Shown: positions 57,927 through 64,000 of the stretch, one piece after another
Numbering within the stretch: the stretch's first letter is position 1
Layout of the letters: every line of letters starts with the position of its first letter
Assembly (NCBI RefSeq): GCF_009909205.1
Contig: NZ_JAAAPN010000005.1
Location: 148,847 to 212,846 of the forward strand
Direction of reading: 5' to 3'
From: Aquabacterium fontiphilum
GTDB lineage: Bacteria; Pseudomonadota; Gammaproteobacteria; Burkholderiales; Burkholderiaceae_C
Length of the DNA: 64,000 nt
The notes under the pieces: model-generated
What the model saw: only the letters and a program-made list of their open reading frames with translations
The model's database searches: none
Told to the model about the DNA's origin: nothing
Translations under genes and position numbers: made by a program

Positions 57927-58832
57927 ATGAACTACAAGCATCTGCAGTATTTCTGGGCGGTGGCGCGGCTCGGCGGTGTGGTCAAGGCCAGCGAGCACCT
58001 GCACGTCACGCCCCAGACGGTGAGCGGGCAGGTGCAACTGCTCGAAGACGCCATTGGCCGGCCCCTGTTCCGCAAGAAGGGTCGCAAGCTGGAGTTGACC
58101 GAAACCGGCGAGCTGGTCTACAGCTATGCGCGCGACATCTTTCATCTGGGCTCCGAGCTGGAAGAGGTGCTGCGGCAGCCCCGCGGCTCTCAGCGCCCGG
58201 TCGAGTTGCGCGTTGGCATCGTGGATGCGGTGCCCAAGCTGGTGGCGGGACGCCTGATGGCGCCGGCCATGACCGGGGCCCAGGCCTTTCGGGTGATCTG
58301 CCGCGAAGGCAAGATAGAAAGCCTGTTGGCGGACCTGTCGGTGCACCGGCTCGATCTGGTGTTGTCGGATCGGCCGCTGCCGCCCGCGCTCAGCGTGAAC
58401 GCCTACACCCACCGGCTCGGCGGATCGCAGGTGGGCTTTTACGCCGCCCCGGCGCTGGCGCGGGAGCTGGCCAAACCCTTTCCGGCCTTGCTCGATGGTG
58501 CGCCGCTGCTGTCGCCTGGCAGCGAGTCGGCCATGGGCCTGCGGCTCAATCAGTGGCTGGGCAAACACAAGCTGCGGCCCCGCGTGGTGGGCGAGTTCGA
58601 TGACAGCGCCATGGTCAAGGCGCTGGGCATGCAGGGACTGGGCGTGTTCATTGCGCCCCGCGTGCTCGACGAATCCGTGCGCCGGCAGTACAACGCGGTG
58701 TTCCTGGGCGAGGCGGCCGATCTGGTTGAAGAGTTTCACGTGATCACGGTGGAGCGGCGCATCACCCACCCCGGCGTGGTGGCCATCACCGAGGCCGCCC
58801 GCGAGGGCCTGTTCTCGGACCTGCGGCGCTGA
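57927..58832 (+). CDS. nhaR: LysR-family transcriptional regulator, NhaR type
   Basis: LysR-type regulator of 301 residues. The helix-turn-helix N-terminus begins Met-Asn-Tyr-Lys-His-Leu-Gln-Tyr-Phe-Trp-Ala-Val-Ala and continues Leu-His-Val-Thr-Pro-Gln-Thr-Val-Ser-Gly-Gln, which matches NhaR, the sodium-responsive activator of the nhaA antiporter in E. coli, more than general LysR proteins. The effector-binding domain follows (about 90-295). No Na+/H+ antiporter gene is adjacent; the divergent gene encodes a Bax-inhibitor-1 protein, which may be its local target. The start has only a weak ribosome site. Confidence 0.88.
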   Translation: MNYKHLQYFWAVARLGGVVKASEHLHVTPQTVSGQVQLLEDAIGRPLFRKKGRKLELTETGELVYSYARDIFHLGSELEEVLRQPRGSQRPVELRVGIVDAVPKLVAGRLMAPAMTGAQAFRVICREGKIESLLADLSVHRLDLVLSDRPLPPALSVNAYTHRLGGSQVGFYAAPALARELAKPFPALLDGAPLLSPGSESAMGLRLNQWLGKHKLRPRVVGEFDDSAMVKALGMQGLGVFIAPRVLDESVRRQYNAVFLGEAADLVEEFHVITVERRITHPGVVAITEAAREGLFSDLRR

Positions 58833-58887
58833 AACCGGCGTCGGTGCGCGTCTGTGGGCGTCTGTGGGCGCCTGTTAACCTAGCCGG

Positions 58888-60132
58888 ATGACGACCTGGT
58901 TTGACGACGCGCTGCAGCAGCTCGCAGCGCACCACCTGCAGCGCCGCCGGCGCCAGGTGGCCCCGCTGCATGCGCCCGCCGAGTTGGCCCCCCACGAAGA
59001 GGCCCTGCGCGCGACCACCTACCTCGTGGACGGCCAGCCGCGGCTGTCGTTCGGCAGCAATGACTACCTCGGCCTGTCGCAGCATCCGGCGCTGATGGCT
59101 GCGGCCCACGCGGCCATCGACCGCTACGGTGTGGGCGCCACCGCCTCGCCACTGGTCTGCGGCCACAGCCCTGAACACGAGGCGCTCGAAGCCGATCTGG
59201 CGCGGCATGTCGGCCTGCCGCGCGCCCTGTACTTCTACGCCGGTTATGCGGCCAATGTGGGCGCGATCCCGGCGCTGGTGGGCAAAGGCGACGCGGTGTT
59301 CTCGGATGCCCTGAATCACGCCTGCATCATCGATGGCGTGCGCCTGTCGCGGGCCGAGGCCCACATCGTGCCGCACGCCGATCTGGCCGCACTCGAAACC
59401 GCCCTGCGTGCGAGCACGGCCCGGCGCAAGCTGGTGGTCACCGATGCGGTGTTCAGCATGGATGGCAACGTGGCCGATGTGCCGGCGCTGCTGGCGCTGT
59501 GCGAGCGCTTCGATGCGATGCTGATGATCGACGACGCCCATGGCTTCGGCGTGCTGGGGCCGCAGGGCGAGGGCACGCTGGCGCACCATGGCATCGCGGG
59601 GGCCGCGGGCGTGGCGCCGGCCTGGCAGGGGCGGCTGGATCGGCTCATCTACATGGCCACGCTGGGCAAGTCGGCCGGTGTGGCTGGGGCTTTTGTGGCC
59701 GGCTCGGACCGCATCATCGAATGGGTGATGCAGAAGGCCCGCACCTACATGTTTGCCACGGCGGCGCCGGCGCACATTGCGGCAGCCTTGCGGGCCGGGG
59801 TGCAGGTCATCCAAGACGAGCCCGGCCGTCGCACGCACCTGGCGGCGCTGCGCGCGCGCCTGCGCGAGGGGCTGGCTGGATGTGAGGCCATACGCGATGG
59901 GCGCTGGCGGCTGTTGCCCTCTGACACGGCCATCCAGCCGCTGGTGATTGGCAGCAACGAAGCAGCGCTGGCCGTCATGGCCGCACTGGATGCGCAAGGC
60001 ATCTGGGTGCCGGCCATCCGCCCGCCCACCGTGCCCGACGGCACGGCGCGCTTGCGCATCTCGCTGTCGGCCGCGCACACGGCCGAACAGGTGGATCGCT
60101 TGTGCGCGGCGCTGGCCACGCGCCCCGCGTGA
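58888..60132 (+). CDS. bioF: 8-amino-7-oxononanoate synthase
   Basis: PLP-dependent alpha-oxoamine synthase of 414 residues, condensing pimeloyl thioester with alanine in biotin synthesis. It contains Phe-Gly-Ser-Asn-Asp-Tyr-Leu-Gly-Leu and [11 protein letters not shown]. [10 protein letters not shown] and the PLP lysine Lys261 in Thr-Leu-Gly-Lys-Ser-Ala-Gly are also present. It begins 55 bases after nhaR, behind a short direct repeat (GTCTGTGGGC twice near 58850-58870), and stops one base before the converging miaB stop. It is separated from bioA-bioD by five unrelated genes. Confidence 0.94.
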   Translation: MTTWFDDALQQLAAHHLQRRRRQVAPLHAPAELAPHEEALRATTYLVDGQPRLSFGSNDYLGLSQHPALMAAAHAAIDRYGVGATASPLVCGHSPEHEALEADLARHVGLPRALYFYAGYAANVGAIPALVGKGDAVFSDALNHACIIDGVRLSRAEAHIVPHADLAALETALRASTARRKLVVTDAVFSMDGNVADVPALLALCERFDAMLMIDDAHGFGVLGPQGEGTLAHHGIAGAAGVAPAWQGRLDRLIYMATLGKSAGVAGAFVAGSDRIIEWVMQKARTYMFATAAPAHIAAALRAGVQVIQDEPGRRTHLAALRARLREGLAGCEAIRDGRWRLLPSDTAIQPLVIGSNEAALAVMAALDAQGIWVPAIRPPTVPDGTARLRISLSAAHTAEQVDRLCAALATRPA

Positions 60133-61497
60133 TCAGGCTGCGTCGCGCAGCTTGACCTCGGCCCGCAGCGAGTGCGGGTAGGCCTGGGTGATGGTGACGT
60201 CGATCAACTCGCCGATCAGGCGGTCGCGCAGTGGCCCGCCGTCGAAGTTCACGATGCGGTTGCACTCGGTGCGGCCCATCAGCTCGATCGGGTTCTTGCG
60301 GCTCGGGCCTTCCACGAGAATTTTCTGCGTGGTGCCCACCAGGGCCTGGCTGTAGCGCTGCACGTTCGATTCGAGGTAGGCCTGCAGCGTCTGCAGCCGC
60401 TTGAGCTTGACCTCGTGCGGCGTGTCATCGGCCAGCGAGGCAGCCGGTGTGCCGGGACGCGCGCTGTAGATGAAGCTGAACGAGGCGTCGAACTCGAGGT
60501 CGGTCGCCAGCTTCATCAGCTTGTCGAAGTCGTCGTCTGTCTCACCCGGGAAGCCCACGATGAAGTCGGTCGACAGGCTGATGTTCGGGCGCACGGCGCG
60601 CAGCTTGCGGATGGTGCTCTTGTATTCGAGCGCCGTGTAGCCGCGCTTCATGGCCATCAGGATGCGGTCGGAGCCGTGCTGCACGGGCAGGTGCACGTGG
60701 TTCACGAGCTTGTGCGTCTTGCCGTAGACATCGATCAGGCGCTGGCTGAACTCGTTGGGGTGGCTGGTGGTGAAGCGGATGCGCTCGATGCCGGGGATCT
60801 CGGCGACGTATTCAAGCAGCATCGCGAAATCGGCGATCTCGGCCGTCTCGCCCATCTTCCCCCGGTAGCCATTGACGTTCTGGCCCAGCAGGGTCACCTC
60901 TTTGACGCCCTGGTCGGCCAGGTCGGCCACCTCGGTGAGCACGTCGTCAAAGGGGCGCGACACCTCTTCGCCGCGGGTGTAGGGCACCACGCAGTAGCTG
61001 CAGTACTTCGAGCAGCCTTCCATGATGGACACGAAGGCCGAGGCGCCTTCCTTGCGCGGCGGCGGCAGGTGGTCGAATTTCTCGATCTCGGGGAAGCTGA
61101 TGTCGACCTGCGGGCGTTTTTGCTGCTGGCGCTTTTCCAGCATGGCGGGCAGGCGGTGCAGCGTCTGCGGGCCGAAGACCACGTCCACGTAGGGCGCGCG
61201 CTCGATGATGGCCGCGCCTTCCTGGCTGGCCACGCAGCCGCCCACGCCGATCATCACGCCCTTGTCCTTGAGGTGCTTGACGCGGCCCAGGTCAGAGAAC
61301 ACCTTTTCCTGCGCCTTCTCGCGGATCGAGCAGGTGTTGAACAGGATGAGGTCGGCTTCCTCTGGGTTGTCGGTGGGCACATAGCCCTTGGCGGCGTTCA
61401 TGACGTCGGACATCTTGTCCGAGTCGTACTCGTTCATCTGGCAGCCGTAGGTCTTGATGTAGACCTTCTTCTGGGGCGTGGTGGTGTCGGTGCTCAT
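60133..61497 (-). CDS. miaB: tRNA-2-methylthio-N6-dimethylallyladenosine synthase
   Basis: Radical SAM methylthiotransferase of 454 residues modifying A37 of tRNAs. The N-terminal cluster cysteines are in Thr-Tyr-Gly-Cys-Gln-Met-Asn, Asn-Thr-Cys-Ser-Ile-Arg-Glu and Gly-Gly-Cys-Val-Ala-Ser. The radical SAM motif is [12 protein letters not shown]. A TRAM domain closes the protein. The ATG at 61497 was preferred over a TTG four codons upstream. It follows a small unknown periplasmic protein gene by 43 bases. Confidence 0.96.
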   Translation of the reverse strand: MSTDTTTPQKKVYIKTYGCQMNEYDSDKMSDVMNAAKGYVPTDNPEEADLILFNTCSIREKAQEKVFSDLGRVKHLKDKGVMIGVGGCVASQEGAAIIERAPYVDVVFGPQTLHRLPAMLEKRQQQKRPQVDISFPEIEKFDHLPPPRKEGASAFVSIMEGCSKYCSYCVVPYTRGEEVSRPFDDVLTEVADLADQGVKEVTLLGQNVNGYRGKMGETAEIADFAMLLEYVAEIPGIERIRFTTSHPNEFSQRLIDVYGKTHKLVNHVHLPVQHGSDRILMAMKRGYTALEYKSTIRKLRAVRPNISLSTDFIVGFPGETDDDFDKLMKLATDLEFDASFSFIYSARPGTPAASLADDTPHEVKLKRLQTLQAYLESNVQRYSQALVGTTQKILVEGPSRKNPIELMGRTECNRIVNFDGGPLRDRLIGELIDVTITQAYPHSLRAEVKLRDAA

Positions 61498-61540
61498 GTC
61501 GGGACTCAATGCGGTGCGGGATGCTGGGCCGGGCCGGTAT

Positions 61541-61942
61541 TCAAGGCTTGATCCAGATGCGCTGAATCGGGTTGTAGACCCACTTGGCGGCCTCTTCGGC
61601 GCTCTTGGGCCAGGGGCGGCTCAGTTCGTCGTCGTTGAGCACCCAGATCTCGCGCAGCTCACCGCGGTTGTCCAGGGTGTAGTTGGCCTGCAGCTTCACG
61701 CCTTCGAGGGCGCTGGGACGCACCAGGCGGTTGCGGTCGTTGCGGATGCGCGGGTTGTGCGCGATGGCCACCGGTTGGCCATTGAGCGTGGCCGCATCGG
61801 CCGAGAGCACGACCAGTTCGCCGCGCAGCGATTCCTTGGGCAGCGTGCGAAACACGGTGGTCTGTGCGACGGCGGCCAAGGGCAGGGCCACCGTCAGGGC
61901 GGCGGCCAGCAGGGCCGTGCGCCGTGTGAGACAGCGTGACAT
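61541..61942 (-). CDS. Unknown periplasmic protein
   Basis: Exported protein of 133 residues with a clear signal peptide (about 1-27, Arg-rich start, ending Ala-Val-Ala-Gln). The mature part has few predicted helices and reads like a small beta barrel or OB-like fold. Conserved-looking segments are Thr-Val-Phe-Arg-Thr-Leu-Pro and Ala-Asn-Tyr-Thr-Leu-Asp, with a tryptophan-rich end ([11 protein letters not shown]). I do not recognise a named family, though similar short proteins are common in Burkholderiales. It lies between the MurU-like gene and miaB on the same strand, 87 and 43 bases away. Confidence 0.75.
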   Translation of the reverse strand: MSRCLTRRTALLAAALTVALPLAAVAQTTVFRTLPKESLRGELVVLSADAATLNGQPVAIAHNPRIRNDRNRLVRPSALEGVKLQANYTLDNRGELREIWVLNDDELSRPWPKSAEEAAKWVYNPIQRIWIKP

Positions 61943-62029
61943 GGTGTAGATCCAGGGGCTGTGAACGGAGGCTGGATTCTACCGAAGGCGCCCGCTGCCG
62001 TGTGGGCGATGTGCGCCTGCGCTGGCGCC

Positions 62030-62781
62030 TCAGCCCTGGGCGTCGAGCTCGGCCAGTCGCTGCGGTGTGCCCACGTCTGTCCACGGGCCGGTGTGCAGTT
62101 GGCCACTGAGCCGGCCGGCGTCAATGGCCCGTTCCAGGAAGGGCCGCAGCGCGGCGCGCTCGCCCGGCTGGATGCCGGCCACCATGTCCGGGCGATACAG
62201 CCCGATGGTGGAGTAGGTGTAGGCTGGACAGCCCGGTGCGGCATCGCGGCGTTGCACCCGGCTCTCGGCTGTCAGCGCGAAATCGCCTTGCGGCACATGG
62301 GGCGGGTTGGGCACCAGCCACAGGCGGCCCCAGTCGTCGCCCCGCACAAACGTTTGCGCAGCGGCGGCCTCGAACCGGAAGCCCGGTACGAACACATCGC
62401 CGGCCACCACCCAGAAGGCCTCGTGGCCCCCCGCGGCCTGCAGCAGCGGCAGCGCGTTGGCCATGCCGCCGGCGGTCTCCAGTGCGCCGCCGTGGTCGCG
62501 TCGCTCGTGCGCATACTGGATGCGCAGGCCCCAGCGGCTGCCATCGCCCAGGGCCGGTTCGAACTGTTCTTCGAGGTGGGCGGTGTTGATGACCACCTCG
62601 CGCACGCCATCGCGGGCCAGTGCTTCCAGGTGCCACACGATCAGTGGTTTGCCGCGCACCGGCAGCAGCGGCTTGGGCGTGTGGTCGGTCAGCGGGCGCA
62701 TGCGCTCACCACGGCCCGCGGCCAGGATCAGCGCAGGCACTTGCCCGAGTGGGCGCGCTGCATGGCCTGTGTGTAGGGTGC

Positions 62782-62785
<4 letters not shown>
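62030..62785 (-). CDS. murU: MurU-like N-acetylmuramate-1-phosphate uridylyltransferase
   Basis: Nucleotidyltransferase of 251 residues. The signature is Ile-Leu-Ala-Ala-Gly-Arg-Gly-Glu-Arg-Met-Arg-Pro-Leu-Thr-Asp with Pro-Lys-Pro-Leu-Leu-Pro-Val (about 20-46). The metal-site aspartate lies in Val-Val-Ala-Gly-Asp-Val-Phe, and Trp-Thr-Asp-Val-Gly-Thr-Pro-Gln-Arg-Leu closes the sugar site. This pattern fits MurU of the peptidoglycan recycling pathway that bypasses fosfomycin-sensitive MurA. The usual partner, the sugar kinase AmgK, is not adjacent; the upstream gene instead encodes an ABC ATPase whose stop overlaps this start (ATGA). Other sugar-1-phosphate nucleotidyltransferase roles remain possible. 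Confidence 0.85.
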
Positions 62786-63894
<1,109 letters not shown>

Positions 63895-63925
63895 GCTGGA
63901 CGGGAGGGCTGCAACAGAAAGAAAC

Positions 63926-63944
63926 GATCATAATTCTCAATTCA
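63926..63944. promoter_or_regulatory. Candidate Fur box
   Basis: On the minus strand, TGAATTGAGAATTATGATC matches 12 of 19 bases of the Fur consensus GATAATGATAATCATTATC. It stands out as AT-rich within GC-rich DNA. It lies 32-50 bases upstream of the ABC ATPase start and just before a possible divergent start at 63947, with a TATGAT -10-like box inside it. It could control both directions by iron. Confidence 0.5.
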
Positions 63945-63946
63945 TC

Positions 63947-64000
63947 ATGCAGCTGGCTGTTCCTTCTCTTTCGTCGACGCCGTCCGGCCTCACGCCGCGC
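63947..64000 (+). CDS. Possible start of a divergent gene, cut by the window edge
   Basis: An open frame of 18 codons runs from ATG 63947 to the last base (Met-Gln-Leu-Ala-Val-Pro-Ser-Leu-Ser-Ser) without a stop. Nothing in this fragment identifies a product; an iron ABC permease would fit the divergent ATPase gene and the Fur-like site. There is no ribosome site, so the true start may lie further on. Confidence 0.3.
   Translation, partial: MQLAVPSLSSTPSGLTPR

Overview
The window looks like chromosomal DNA of a beta-proteobacterium of the order Burkholderiales (Comamonadaceae or Sphaerotilaceae-like; genus not resolvable by eye). The basis is very GC-rich sequence with strong GC preference at third positions, the gene orders rplU-rpmA-obgE-proB, rppH-proS-lytic transglycosylase and hemA-prfA-prmC-(x)-grxD-ubiX, and Lys/Ala-rich protein tails. 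I see no IS element, phage gene, integrase, tRNA, rRNA or CRISPR array. Coding density is very high, with many stop/start overlaps and converging genes that share their 3' ends.

1-10.4 kb: a DUF3034 outer-surface protein and a periplasmic truncated globin. A Rad3/DinG-type helicase with an N-terminal RecB-type nuclease domain follows, then a small protein with a histone-like tail, a KefB/YbaL-type cation/proton antiporter, a patatin-like lipase translationally coupled to a GntP-family permease, and a second-type FtsH protease. 10.4-22.5 kb: a giant AsmA-like DUF748 protein, a polyhydroxybutyrate-depolymerase-like secreted protein whose nucleophile serine is a glycine, and a coupled pair of very large signalling ATPases. 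The first of the pair is winged helix + STAND ATPase; the second is SAM + class III cyclase + AAA + TPR. An FAD monooxygenase converges on them. 22.7-31.6 kb: an orphan mini flagellar-rod-like protein, DNA polymerase IV, a WbpM/CapD-type nucleotide-sugar dehydratase, a MASE1-CHASE hybrid kinase, and a CtpA protease coupled to a ThiF/MoeB-like adenylyltransferase.

31.7-43.3 kb: housekeeping genes. These are a LOG-family nucleosidase, arginase, a second patatin, L21 and L27, ObgE (with a very long Lys/Ala tail), glutamate 5-kinase, an AdeT/DUF6091-like solute-binding protein, RppH, prolyl-tRNA synthetase, a lytic transglycosylase and a cytochrome c. 43.4-48.5 kb (minus strand): hemA-prfA-prmC, an inserted outer-membrane barrel-like gene, then grxD-ubiX (haem entry, translation termination, Fe-S and ubiquinone cofactor supply). 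48.6-61.5 kb: queE-queD (7-deazaguanine), bioA-bioD and, 6.8 kb further on, bioF. Between bioD and bioF lie an orphan ABC solute-binding protein, a cache-HAMP hybrid kinase, a nitronate monooxygenase-like flavoprotein, a Bax-inhibitor-1 protein and NhaR. miaB, an unknown periplasmic protein, a MurU-like nucleotidyltransferase and an iron-type ABC ATPase close the window, with a Fur-like site at its right edge.

The most unusual items are the coupled STAND-ATPase/cyclase pair, the nuclease-helicase fusion, the roughly 120-residue histone-H1-like extension on ObgE, the serine-to-glycine depolymerase-like protein, a strong orphan terminator (possible small RNA), and the solitary flagellar-rod-like mini-protein behind a sigma-28-like promoter.
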